DNA of 64,000 nucleotides from assembly GCF_032854445.1 (NCBI RefSeq), contig NC_088298.1, positions 21,725,295-21,789,294 of the forward strand. The letters run 5' to 3'. The notes below the pieces were generated by a model. That model searched no databases, was not told where the DNA came from, and saw nothing but the letters and a program-made list of their open reading frames with translations. Positions 48,729 to 60,545 of this stretch are shown piece after piece. Source of the stretch: Liolophura sinensis (taxonomy: Eukaryota > Mollusca > Polyplacophora > Chitonida > Chitonidae). Each line of letters starts with the position of its first letter. The stretch's first letter is position 1. Position numbers and translations under genes: made by a program.

Positions 48729-49393
48729 GATAGACTCCAGCCTAATCACAATAGATAGACTCCAGCCTAATCACAGTAGATAGACTCCAGCCTAATCACA
48801 ATAGATAGACTCCAGCCTAATCACAGTAGATAGACTCCAGCCTAATCACAATAGATAGACTCCAGCCTAATCACAGTAGATAGACTCCAGCCTAATCACA
48901 GTAGATAGATTCCAGCCTAATCACAGTAGATAGACTCCAGCCTAATCACAGTAGATAGACTCCAGCCTAATCACAATAGATAGACTCCAGCCTAATCACA
49001 GTAGATAGACTCCAGCCTAATCACAATAGATAGACTCCAACCTAATCACAGTAGATAGGCTCCAGCCTAATCACAATAGATAGACTCCAGCCTAATCACA
49101 GTAGATAGACTCCAGCCTAATCACAATAGATAGACTCCCGCCTAATCACAATAGATAGACTCCAGCCTAATCACAGTAGATAGACTCCAGCCTAATCACA
49201 ATAGATAGACTCCAGCCTAATCACAGTAGATAGACTCCAGCCTAATCACAATAGATAGACTCCAGCCTAATCACAGTAGATAGGCTCCAGCCTAATCACA
49301 ATAGATAGACTCCAGCCTAATCACAGTAGATAGACTCCAGCCTAATCACAGTAGATAGACTCCAGCCTAATCACAGTAGATAGACTCCAGCCT
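48722..49393. repeat. minisatellite, 25-bp unit, about 27 copies, dimeric
   Basis: The unit is TAGATAGACTCCAGCCTAAT plus CACAG or CACAA. The last base alternates A/G for most of the array, giving a 50-bp dimer. The AATCACAGTAGATAG part of the unit is the same as the junction between the right end of the preceding family A element and its flank. Confidence 0.97.
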
Positions 49394-49402
49394 GCAGCTC
49401 CT

Positions 49403-49575
49403 TAAGTTAGCTTAGGTGCTGAATCAACTCAGGCATTTCTGACTTATGTCAAAATTTTTAAATGTGACAATGGAGCTTATTTTGGTGGTGTATAAACTAA
49501 CACCAAGAGTTGCGAAGGAGGTTTTTAAATTTTCACTTATATCAGAAAAGGCTTTGAGGGATCGGCCCTGAGGCC
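49403..49575. mobile_element. TIR family D element, copy 3, more complete
   Basis: GGCATTTCTGACTTATGTCA at the left and ATCAGAAAAGGCTTTGAGGG then ATCGGCCCTGAGG at the right. The interior GCGAAGGAGGTTTTTAAATT is shared with copy 2, in the same orientation. Confidence 0.8.
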
Positions 49576-51742
49576 TAATGGAAAGCTAAAGGCCATTTGA
49601 CAACTTAACCTGCGTGCACTCAGGGTTTTTTTCTCACCGAGGAATTATGCGAGAAATCAACTCAGTGTGGCCTATGCAGAATAACCCAGGTCTGGTAAGA
49701 GCATCTAGCACCTGGGGTGCAGACAGTTTTATTGGGTAGACTCAGCAGGAACAAATATAACAGAAGTTCTCCATAAACATAGATGTAATTTTCTCTGAAT
49801 GTAAACCAAGGCTGGCCAGCGTTCACGCAGTCAATCATGTATGTGATGTGTGCTGCCGTTTAGTCCCGTCACATATTGTCTGGGTTATATATTGCTAATT
49901 GCAACTCTGCCTTGATTGGTTGAAATACGATATACATGAACGTCCAGTCATAAAAATCAGAAACAAACACAACGTGCAATATTTATTGATGTACAAATAC
50001 GAGTACTACTTTCGCGTTTTTATGTTGGTAAACACCTTTTGTCTAGTTCGAACATCACCATCAAAAAAACACATAAAAGTGCCTCATAAAGATGATATAT
50101 TAGGTGCAGTTCCATTCTGACATCAAACACTGACTATGAAAAAGTTGGATTTGAACCCGTGACCTTGGGACCATAAAGATATGGATTTAATTTGTTTCAA
50201 GTGACAGATCAATGAAAGCTGGACTGCACCAATGTGATGCTTATGTAGCAAGATATATAATGTTCTAGAAGATCGAGTTTGACACTGCAGAATAAATCAT
50301 CTAGCAATTTCTGTATGAAATCTATACCCCTCAACTAGTATACTCTGGTATAGGGGGAAAGAGAGGTTGGGGGAAAGGGGGTGGGGCAATTTTAGTACTT
50401 CACGACCTTCTCTATCTACTCCCCGCACTTCTCCCTGCATAAACACAGAAATGGTCAGTATGTTTCTACTTTTTTGTCTTAACTTTTTCATTTCAGTGTC
50501 AGAGTTCCAGGTAGGTCATAATCAACATTTACGGGTTTGGTATCTCAATCTCCCACAAACATACGAAACTATATTCAGGAAAAGGTGACCACTTGCCAGA
50601 CCCATGCACAGCCTGCAAGGTCTGGCAGGGAGAGGATGATACCATATACTCAGTGCTTTATGTAATATACAAGAATAAATCCTACAATACTACAGCAGAA
50701 ATGCAACGGGAATTACTGCACTATAGTGCAGCACCAGTACGCAGGTGCGTGTAAATAACACACATGGACACACCTAACACCAGAAATTTTGCACCGCTAA
50801 CACACAAAGCTGTAACAGGTATAGGTAGGGCTTAACAAGCCAGGGCTGTGCTCACAGCCGCTCATTAAAACCAATTAACTAATTGACAGGTAAGCATTTC
50901 GCAGCCTGCTTCTGTGTGTTAACGAGGCTGAGGCATACCTGTACTTGTAAGCACTTCCCAGAATCCCTGAACAACTGACCTTTTCTAAGCCAATCATAGA
51001 TTCATGCAGTACAAGCATTGAACCATGAGAAAATTATTACTGCCTGATCAGAATCACCTGTGTTAGTACAGGCACCACAATTATCTAAAAAAATTTGTCT
51101 CCTGCGACTCAAATGCAATATGTTTTCATGGCAATTTCTTGAAAAGATATTACATATTTTCATCAAGGTGCAGTAGCGCATGCAATAATATAATGTGTAT
51201 TTCCCATGGTGATATAGCTATGACAGTAATTCATTAATTGACCAGAAAACTGCCCTTTATTGCAGCGGGGGAGGGGGGGGGGGGGCTTTTTTTTGTGGGC
51301 TTTTCAGTTTGTTCTTTCTTCATTTGTGATCATTTTTAATGCCAACTGAGCTGGCTTCAAGTCAAAATTCAAAAAAAGTTAATTTTTAAATTATAGAGTA
51401 CTAGAGGGAGTAATCAATATGTTGCATGTGTCTATAAACTACATGTATGTGTACAAAAGATCAATTTCAGACATCAACATGAAATGGTGAAGAACAATTA
51501 AGCCAATCCTTCCTTTATCAGAATCCCACATAGAATAATACAATTAAGCTCTAATGACCAGGCAAACATGTCAATATTTCAAACATCGAGCAACCTCATC
51601 CATAAAATATCAAAATTTATCATCAACTGACATATGAATTAAACATTAATTAACATTAACAGCTAGAAATTAGAGAGTCAAACAAAGCCCATAGTAATTA
51701 GAGCCACCTATTTCTGACACAATGGACTTATCGATAGAGCCA
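49576..51742. other. unique stretch
   Basis: No gene recognised. A G-rich run with an adjoining T run lies at about 51267-51294. GGATTTGAACCCGTGACCTT near 50150 resembles a reversed tRNA T-arm/SINE head but lacks a pairing body. Confidence 0.4.
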
Positions 51743-52335
51743 TTAGATTTTTTTGTGCGATGCAGTCATGGACTGAGCGCCATGATTTCTCACTGTGACG
51801 ATGCACATTCATAAAGCCACATGATTTCTGGCTGTGACAATGCACTCACTGATACAGCCACCTAATTTCCACTACCTGATTTCTGACACTATGCACTCAT
51901 TGATAGAGCGACCAGTTTCTAACATGATGCACTCGCTGATACAGCCACCTGGTTTCTGACACTATGCACTCATTGATAGAGCGACCAGTTTCTAACATGA
52001 TGCACTCGCTGATAAAGCCACCTGGTTTCTGACACTATGCACTCATTGATAGAGCGACCAGTTTCTAACACGATGCACTCGCTGATAAAGTCACCTGATT
52101 TGTGACACAAGGCACTCATTGATAAAACCATCTGATTTCTGACACTATGCACTCATTGACAGAGCCACTTGATTTGTGACACGAGGCACTCATGGATAAA
52201 GCCACCTGATTTTTGACACTATGCACTCATTGACAGAGCCACTTGATTTGTGACACGATGCACTCATGGATAAAGCCACCTGATTTTTGACACGATGTAC
52301 TCATTCACAGAGTGCCACCTAATTTCTGACACAAT
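51743..52335. repeat. minisatellite, 36/37-bp monomer, 73-bp dimer, about 16 monomers
   Basis: GACACTATGCACTCATTGAT lies at 51885, 51958 and 52031, 73 bp apart, alternating with AACATGATGCACTCGCTGAT. Outer copies are diverged monomers of GATTTCTGACAC and GCACTCATTGATA. Confidence 0.93.
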
Positions 52336-53458
52336 CAATGCATTCAATGATTCATGTAGTGGAATAACCTCCACTTCAGGCCAGTAGCACAAGATCCACT
52401 CTTTCGAGTGGGTTTTCTATCAATGAACAACAGGACTCATCTGAACAGGTTTCTAGGTAACATTTGGTAAATGTAGCTAACAGCAAGTTTCCATTATGTG
52501 CCGTCTCACTAGCACATTTTTACATAATAGCCTCCGGGCTGAGGGCTGAGTAAAAACTGCTGAGTCATGTCTACTATAGTTACGTAAGGTCTATCTGGTC
52601 GAATTCTCCATGCATCATGCATTTAGCAGTTAAGTCTAAATCATACGTATTTCTAGAAATCACAAATACAAAATTTTGCCCTCCAAGCTGATTTGAGACG
52701 GGTTAAAATGTTGACATACACTTGTCAGAGTTGCAGGCCATGCCCACATCGGGTATAGGGAATCCAAACCCTGCGCAGCTGAATTACTGTGCAGGCCGAT
52801 GTCATTTTGCTTTGTGATGCTGCATTCAATCATACACGACGCGTCATTGTGACATATGTCACTCCACTATACCAAGGCTTTCTCCAGTCAACAAACTTAA
52901 CATTTTCTTAGCTCAGCCTTACATATACAAAAGGCTTAGTCTTTCTAAATGATAAATATTGTAGAGACAAAAATCCCTAGATGGTAAATTTACTGAACAA
53001 TTGGGAACAAATTCAAATGAGTTTTGAGCTCTATCTTTTGGGTTACTGAGTCATTTTTTCCCAATGTGTCATCTGTGTTCTCACCCTTTTGATATATTCT
53101 ACATGTATGTATAGCCGTACCACACATTTACCTTTTTTATTCAAAGGCATTACAGGCACTGAAACTCACCCAGCATTTAAACAGCTTAAAAGCAACATAA
53201 CAAAGCACCAAATTAAGAAACACAAACTGAGCAATTTGCAATTTGCAATGCTGAGAACTCCATGTAACTTATAAGCACAGGAAAAAATCCATTTTTAGAG
53301 GAAAATAAATGTCATAAATCATTATTTTGGTGCTGACTGAAACATACATTTTTTTTTATATATTATTTCAATAAGATATATCATATGCCTTTTAAACAAT
53401 TAAGGTTTAAAGCACGTTCCTGATCAACAGAACAGGCAGAATCAAGTAAATAATGATT
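52336..53458. other. unique non-coding stretch
   Basis: Nothing recognised. Confidence 0.35.
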
Positions 53459-53605
53459 GAACAATGATCAATTATATAAAACAATGATTAATTATACAAA
53501 ACAATGATTAATTATACAAAACTGATTAATTATACAAAACAATGATTAATTATACAAAATACAAAACAATGATTAATTATACAAAACAATGATTAATTAT
53601 ACAAA
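53459..53605. repeat. minisatellite, 20-bp unit, about 7 copies
   Basis: ACAATGATTAATTATACAAA, with one shortened copy and one copy carrying a duplicated ACAAA. Confidence 0.95.
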
Positions 53606-54170
53606 AATGGTTTAATTAATGGTCATTCACCATGATCAAACATATTTACCAACAAAAAGAAAAATACTTTTGCATACTGCATATAATATGAAACCAAAAA
53701 TTTCTGCCAATATAGTGTTTTTCAATACTTTGTTCTCAAAGGGCTCATTTTTGTGGCCATTATTTTCCAAAGAATTCCATTCTGAAATTCTCTTTCCATG
53801 ATGCATCTTGGAAAGCCACTGTAACTAGGACGCACATATATATCCTAACCAATGTACCCAGTTAAGGCTTCACTCAAGTGAAAGTGACCAAGACATATAG
53901 CCGAGTCACTCACCTGTTAACGAATGACCAGGTGAGTGTCAAAGTGAGAGAGGCCACTCTGGTGCAGACAAGAACAACACTAATTAACCTTTCACAGTAC
54001 ATCCATGCATTAATTATGGGTTTAAAGCCCGAATCTAGTACATCCTAAGGTAATTGTAACTTAGCAAACTAATGTGTGTATGTGATATATAGCCAGACCA
54101 ACATGGTAAATGTACCAGTGGCATCTCAAGAAATTAAGGGGCGTCTCCATACATTTAACTACATAAGTAC
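53606..54170. other. unique non-coding stretch
   Basis: Nothing recognised. Confidence 0.3.
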
Positions 54171-54379
54171 TACCCTATTTCTTCAAATTTTTCGGACACA
54201 CAGAATGTTGGGAATTACATTTCTCTCCCAGTTTGTTTTGAAAAAGTAAAAATATGAATATGTTGTTCGTTAGACATGAAACAAAAAAAAAAGAAAGTCA
54301 ATATTCCTGCTACAATTACATATATTGGCTAAAAAGTGCAGGCCAAAAATGTGTCCCAAAATTTAGAAGAATTAGGGTA
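54171..54379. mobile_element. TIR family B element, 209 bp
   Basis: Left end TACCCTATTTCTTCAAATTT and right end AAAATTTAGAAGAATTAGGG then TA are near-complementary over about 20 bp. The interior AAAGTAAAAATATGAATATG and CAATATTCCTGCTACAATTA matches 24440-24660. Confidence 0.85.
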
Positions 54380-54560
54380 GTACTTGACCTAAACTTTCAT
54401 CTGTAGCCAATTTAACTCATTTTTTCTTGATTTCGTGAGTACTAGTTATCTCTGACGGGTTCTTTGAAGTTTGCTTGGAAGGTACATGTCTACTGATGAT
54501 AATCTATATACTGGAACATATATATACTTTAGCATCAAAAATAATATTTTAAGATGTTTA
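54380..54560. other. unique spacer
   Basis: Nothing firmly recognised. ACTCATTTTTTCTTGATTTC resembles part of TIR family C. Confidence 0.3.
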
Positions 54561-54850
54561 CCTTAAATGAGCTAAAATTTGGTCTATGACTAAGTTGCTT
54601 ATTTTTTTTTTTTCGGGATTCTGAGAGTTCTACAGATTTTAGAAAGATGCTTTGAGAGGTATTTCAAATGTAGGATGATATCCAGCCGTGAAAATGTAAA
54701 TGTTAACACCAAAAATAAGATCTCATGATATTTATTTGCCTCCAAAGATGCTGACTTGTGTGGTTGATTTTTTGGAGGTTATTTCAGATATTTACCTCTG
54801 AAAATCCAATTTTTGGGGGCAAATTTTTCGCTTAAATATAGTACAACATT
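54561..54850. mobile_element. TIR family C element, longest copy
   Basis: Left end CCTTAAATGAGCTAAAATTT; interior AGATTTTAGAAAGATGCTTT, GGATGATATCCAGCCGTGAA and GATATTTATTTGCCTCCAAA; right end GGGCAAATTTTTCGCTTAAA. Confidence 0.7.
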
Positions 54851-55489
54851 GTATTTAGTGTATAAATATACCCACTTGTTAACCACAGGCATAAAGTATG
54901 AGTGCGTTAAGTAAGAGAGTAATGAGGGGTACACCTGTTGTATCTTATGCTCTTAGTAGTAACAGTCAGGCTATAGCGTGCAACGCCTCTACCTAAATCC
55001 TGCACTAACTGCCTGTCTACCTTTACCAAAAAAAGGGGGATCATTGTCGAAAGTCAGTAATTGGGTAAACAAGGAAAATGTGTAGTCTTCTCACATACTT
55101 TGTTGTTGAACATCTTCCCATGTTTTTGGAGCGCTTAGGATGACGGAATTCTTTTTGCGTAATTCCGAAGCGAAACTTGAATGATATTTGAAGTGAGTAA
55201 CAGTGAGGTAAACTCAATGTATGCTGATTCAAGCCAGGCAGTCACAGTCCTACAGGACTGAGCAATGAGGGAGCGTTGAGTTTGAACTCTTCTATCGCTG
55301 AAGGTACAAAAATACCATGCACTATATGCACTTATAGCCCCTCAGCCTTGAACACCTGTACAATGTAATGAATACATCCAACTTAACAGTGGTTTGTAAT
55401 AATGTGTAGATCTTCTTTGAGTGGCATTTAGAAAGTTGTGCAACATGAAACAAGAGAATACCTTTTTCAGATAACAACTTATTTGTTTA
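54851..55489. other. unique non-coding stretch
   Basis: A 63-codon minus frame at 55041-55232 is not recognised. Confidence 0.3.
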
Positions 55490-56010
55490 TTCGAGGCTGT
55501 TACAGCTTCTTATATAAAATTTAATTTAAATGACCCCTATGACCCTGAAGAAAAGGTCAAGATCGTTGAAAATCAATAGGATTCTTCCCCATGCCGAGAT
55601 GTAAGTGTGGTGTAAGTTTGGTGAACATGGGTTGAACTGCTCTAGGGATAGCATGCTTACAAGCTTTTTATAAAATTTGAAGTAAATGACCCCCTCAGAC
55701 CTTGAAGAAAAAGGTCATGGTCATTGAAAAACAGAAAGGTTCTTCCTTAAGACAAAGTGTGTGTGTTGTGTATTTGTTTGGTGAACTCGGGATAAACCGC
55801 TCTGTATATATCATGTTTGCAAGCTTCTTATAAAATTTAACCTCAATGGCCACAGTGACCTTGAAAAAAAATTGTCAAGGTCACTGAAAAACAAAAGTGT
55901 ATGTGTGGTGTAAGTTAGGTGGGGACAGAGTCATTACAATGATGTGGATGGACAGACGGACGCCGCCCGCTACGACAATACCCTCTGGCCAATATTAGCC
56001 GTGGGGTGAA
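55490..56010. repeat. ~160-bp degenerate tandem repeat ending in a GGACGG-type motif
   Basis: Three diverged units, each with CTTATAAAATTT, AATGACCCC, GACCTTGAAGAAAAAGGTCA and GTGTGGTGTAAGTTTGGTGA. The end reads GGATGGACAGACGGACGCCG, then CGACAATACCCTCTGGCC. I recall this design as a common mollusc dispersed repeat of unclear class. Confidence 0.8.
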
Positions 56011-56304
56011 AAAACCTACTGTATAAATATGACCTGTAAAAAATGTTAGGTTACTACTTATATTATCCGTGTATAAGTTGCTGACATTTTAAAAAAATTG
56101 TGTGATACAGTATGTATGACTGTTTTTACCTTTCACCTTAACGCCAAAAGATTTTGAACTGCAAACTCCCCTATGGTGAAAGTTCTCATTCTCATGAGAA
56201 TTAACAGCCACATGTATCGATCCCTTAATGACCAATGTCCAGTGTCTTATGTTTCACCTGGGTTCAGCAAGTTGTCTTTGCATCAAAGATTGGAAACATG
56301 CTTG
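56011..56304. other. unique non-coding stretch
   Basis: Nothing recognised. Confidence 0.3.
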
Positions 56305-56410
56305 TACTCTAATTCCTCAACCTTTTCACATATGAAAGACCAACCATCAGTGTTATTTATGCACATTTATGTACTACTGTTCATATTTCATTTGCAATTA
56401 GCTTCCTGGT
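56305..56410 (+). mobile_element. TIR family A element, left half
   Basis: TACTCTAATTCCTCAACCTT, TTCACATATGAAAGACCAAC and TTATTTATGCACATTTATGT match the left half at 59199. The right half is missing. Confidence 0.75.
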
Positions 56411-56732
56411 GAAATTTTCTGCATTTATTTTAATGCAAGACTCCAAAACAATTCAATATGGCTGTACGCCTTTAAACGTGTCTAATTGTTCACTTCCAGC
56501 CAAACAATTATCCATGAATTATCAAGGAGGGATTAAATCCCCATACATGATGAAAATTACAAGACAACTGATTGAGCACTGCATCTACCCCCCCCCCTCC
56601 CCCAACACACACACACAAACCACACACCCCAGGGTCAGCTCACGTGTAATCTTCCATTTGTCCAAAATTCCAGCCTAAGGACTGATTAAGCCAAGCTAAA
56701 AAAAATTTTACAACCGACTATAGGCAAATATA
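56411..56732. other. spacer with C-run and AC microsatellite
   Basis: C8 and C5 runs followed by an ACACACAC run near 56588-56615. Small plus frames are not recognised. Confidence 0.35.
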
Positions 56733-56895
56733 TACTGTAATTCTTCAACCTTTTTGCTCGTTTGCAAAATGTTTATTTAAGCATAGGTCTGCTTTCCGAA
56801 AGCATTTAAGTCTCTGAAAGCAAGAAATTTGATGAAAATTTGATTTTTCTTGAAAATTAAACCATCACGTTTCTGTTCAATTCATATTTAAGTGT
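56733..56895 (-). mobile_element. TIR family A element, partial, opposite orientation
   Basis: TACTGTAATTCTTCAACCTT, TTTGCTCGTTTGCAAAATGT and TTATTTAAGCATAGGTCTGC. The body soon diverges. Confidence 0.7.
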
Positions 56896-57600
56896 AAGTC
56901 ATACTGATTAGTTTGGATGTCTAAAAGCTTTCCACACCCAAAAAGGTCTTAGATAAAACGCCAATAAAGTTCGAAGCTGACGGTTCACGCACATGATTCA
57001 TTACACATATTAACACACATAATCCTACTCAAAACCCAGTCGTAACAATTGTAACGTCCTCGCAAAAAAACAGTAAACCCGATGAACTCGTCTGTGCAAA
57101 GCTGTTGAAAACCTAGCCTGTGATCCTCATTAGTTTAACAAAGGTTGTCAGATAGAGCTGTCAGATCAGCATCTCCTAACACGCATTTCCCAGCGTAAAA
57201 AAAAAAAAACAGCACGTTTTTACATTATCATCACACCTGGTAAACACATCATCAGGGGGCAGGGTTAAAAAAAAAATTCCTGTAGAGCAACGCTGAAAAC
57301 ATTTGCCTTTCTGTTGGCTTCCCGCTTCAATACTTGGTCAAATTTAGACACTGCAATATTCCAGAAAAAGATCTTTTGTACAGCCCCAAAGCCAGGAGAA
57401 AGAGCTTTCAGACTTTAAATTTGTCAGAAGGAGGTGTTGCTTTCACGTAATTAAGCCACTTAAGAGTAGCAACAAAAAGAGCATGGCGGTTCCAACTTGA
57501 ATAATTGTGCTCAAACATTTCAAAAACTCGAAGGTCAACACTTTCTCTTCCGAATACATCTTAGGTGTAAAATCCTTTAAGTCAATCGAGCATTAATGGG
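56896..57600. other. repeat-poor candidate conserved block
   Basis: Balanced composition with scattered CpG and no visible repeat. No coding frame is convincing. Confidence 0.35.
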
Positions 57601-57862
57601 AAACCTGAAGATAGAACATTCAGCCTAACCGTGTCCTGGCCAATCAGGTCCCTGGTTCAAATTAAGTTCTGTCTGATGTGTCTGCGGCTTTATCTCAAGA
57701 CCGACGCTTAATAGTCAAATTATAACTCATGAAGGTCGGTGGTTTATTCGATCATCCATATCAGCTCAAGTATTCTCCACTCCTGGTAAAGTTTGACTGT
57801 TGATAGTCAGAAATTCTGGAGTAGAGTGTTTGGTGCTAATCTAATAAATAAATAAATACATA
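57601..57862 (+). mobile_element. diverged SINE-like element with AAAT tail
   Basis: A B-box-like CCCTGGTTCAAATTAAG near 57648 is followed about 190 bp later by GAAATTCTGGAGTAGAGTGT then TTGGTGCTAATCTAATAAAT and AAATAAATA. The tail type matches family 1 but the body does not. Confidence 0.5.
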
Positions 57863-59198
57863 AATGTTAACAATGTCTAACTTGGTATTTATAGCCAACT
57901 ATGATACAAGGCAAAAGCTGGAACCAGACTAATTAATTTTTAGGAATATCCTTAAAAAAATTGAAAGTCAGACACTGCATTAGTTTTTTTTCTTTATTTT
58001 TTCAAACAAAACAATATTTTGATATTGATACCCATCACGATCATTGTTTCAGTTTAAATCATGCTTCAATGACATCAAGATACGGCTTAAGTCTTTCTTG
58101 CTTTTACGTGTAAATTTAATGCATGTCCAGTTTTTTAGTCAATTAAACAAAAAGCATTTTAAATTGAGCATTGAATTTAGTTAATTTATTTACAGCCTCC
58201 TTACATTTGCATTTCATTCCATTAATTTGGTGGAGAACACTATAAGCCTTTTAAGTCTCATTCGATTTTTCACAGACGGTCATTTATCATTTGTTTTCTT
58301 TTTAAATAAGATTAATACAGCATCATTCAATTCTCCAATTACTTTCTGAAACATCACAAAAATTTCTAATAAATGTAATGTAATCACATGCACACATCAT
58401 TAATCTTTTCAAAATTTCTTTTCATAACTGCTACAATTAACAATGATGTCATTAACGAACTGCTGGTCTAACTGTAGACATACAAAATGAGTTGATAACA
58501 TAAGGCAATCATGTTTTAATATAAATGTTAAGATTAATTATGATTAATATATAATACAATTGTATTTAATTTCAATTTTTTCTGTGACCATTTTAACATT
58601 TCAAAAAATTAGAAGAACCACTGATTAAAATCATGCAATGAACAACTAAAAACACAATACATAAATTCTGTGAACAGATGTTGAAACAATTTTAAATATT
58701 TTGCATGTATACTTAATTTTTACTGAAATGTCAAACATATACACAGCTGCTCACACATAGTGATTTCACATGTTACAGGTATGTGCTTTTTTTTCTAAAA
58801 AGTACTTTAAATACTTTGTACAAAATTTTTCTATTCACCTAATTGACAGCGTCAGATTACCATGTATTATACAGGGCTTTATAATGGCCTTTTCACAATC
58901 ACAATGCTACCCTGGAAAAGCAGCCAGCTATGATTATACATACTGACAGAGAATTAAGTAAAGTAAAATAAGAACTTGAGACAAAGTAGGTGCAAAGACA
59001 ACGTTCATTCATTTTTTAATTCGGCACACTGTTTCAAGTTAACTTTAATTTTTCAGAGCAAATTGTTTAACGATGGATATGAAGAAGAAGTAATATTAAG
59101 TCATACAATACACAGAGAGAAATTTGAAGACATGGCCTTTTGCCCCTTGTTTGGCAGATTGGACGCTGATGCTGAAAATTGCTACAACATGACATTTT
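57863..59198. other. very AT-rich unique stretch
   Basis: Long ATTAAT-rich tract. The plus frame at 58976-59203 (75 codons) is unrecognised and runs into a TIR element. Confidence 0.35.
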
Positions 59199-59412
59199 CC
59201 TAATTCCTCAACCTTTTCCCATATGAAAGAGCAACTTTTAATAGAATTTATGCACATTTTGTAAGTTGACACTGGCAACTACAGTAGTTGGATTGGCCAC
59301 TTTCAGGGCTTAACAAAAAGTATAATTTTATCAGTATACAAAAAATAATACCTTTACAATATGATTGAGAAGACACCTTGCAAACATGCGAAAAAATTGA
59401 CGAATTACAGTA
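59199..59412 (+). mobile_element. TIR family A element, 214 bp
   Basis: Left end CCTAATTCCTCAACCTTTTC, right end CATGCGAAAAAATTGACGAA then TTACAGTA. The interior TTGGATTGGCCACTTTCAGG and AAAAAGTATAATTTTATCAG is as in other copies. Confidence 0.85.
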
Positions 59413-60545
59413 GGTGCCTTTAGGTAGCGTCAGGGCTGGGTTCCTTGACAGCTAGCTAGATTCCAGATTCCGTTTACAGCCAATATACTGAAGGCAGCAA
59501 ATCAATACATCTGACCAGACTGTCAAATCAATGCTCTGAGGCCGATGCCATGAGCAAGCAGTAGACCAGAAACATTTGCGATTTCAATGCGAAACACCTC
59601 AGCTGTTTGGAAATATACTGATTCCATTGATCATTAACTGTACAAAGAGTGTGTCTTAGCCGGCTTATGATTCATCCAACGCAGCGGTCTGTTCCTGTCG
59701 CGCAGGAAGTCTTTTGAACAACCTCGCTTCGGTAACAATGTCGAATTATAGAAAACGTCTTGGGCAGATGTCAGTTTCAGGGCATCTTTTGATTGGTGGA
59801 AATAAGACTTAATAATAAGGTGTGTTGTGTTTACGAAGGGGAATTAATCGACTTTGAGAGTGGATTTTCCAACCTAGCCACTTGATTGTCGTGGAAATCC
59901 GCAATGTATCAAGTTCAGCTATAAGTCTGTGGGATTTATATACAAGTACACACAAAAGATGGTCGGTAAATCACTCAGAATCCCTGAACGCAGCCAAGCC
60001 TCAACGATATAACATCAATGCCCTTGCGTTCACCCAGCGATTCTCTGCCAAAGCGACTTACATCGTGGATATGCTGTGGTCTGATGAATCGACAGGCCGT
60101 CACTGCCGTGGACAGTAGCACTGGCTTTGTTCAAAGGCTTAATCGTCTCTGGCCATGCCGAGAATCCGATTAAGCTCATCCTATTTGTCGCGTTGAAAAG
60201 CTCAAGGCTCTGACGCACTATGTGACCTTCATCTGAACAGGTGTCAGGCAGAACAAAGCCAGTCCACGCCTGACACATGGACGGGCTTATTTTCACATCC
60301 CTAATTGTTTCTAATGACTCATGACAATCGGTATCACAGTGCCGAGCTGGCAAGTTGAACTATTTAGGGCTCCTCTCCATTTCAAACACTTCCACTTGTG
60401 CATCTTCCTTTAATAGCAGAAGGAACACCAGGAATAGCAACAGGTACAAGAATAGCTCTGCAATTAAGAGATTAACAATATGTCTAGGGTCCTACATTTC
60501 TATTCACGCTTCCGGAATCTTTTCTGATTCATCCTCAAGTTAAAT
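59413..60545. other. repeat-poor candidate conserved block
   Basis: The most GC-balanced kilobase of the window apart from the arrays, with CpGs and no visible repeat. It includes CATCTTTTGATTGG near 59782 (TCF-like) and TGTGTTGTGTTTAC near 59821 (forkhead-like). Open frames on both strands (minus 60030-60353, 107 codons; plus 59882-60118, 78 codons) have no recognised product. Could be regulatory, an unrecognised exon or a lncRNA. Confidence 0.4.

Noticed and set aside
48722-49393. A CRISPR-like array (25-bp repeats)
   Set aside because: No spacers between units. It is a plain minisatellite.
50140-50180. Another tRNA-like segment (GGATTTGAACCCGTGACC)
   Set aside because: Only a T-arm-like phrase is visible. 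No A box or SINE body follows.
60030-60353. 107-codon minus frame as an exon
   Set aside because: No known motif and no convincing splice pattern. Kept only as a candidate block.
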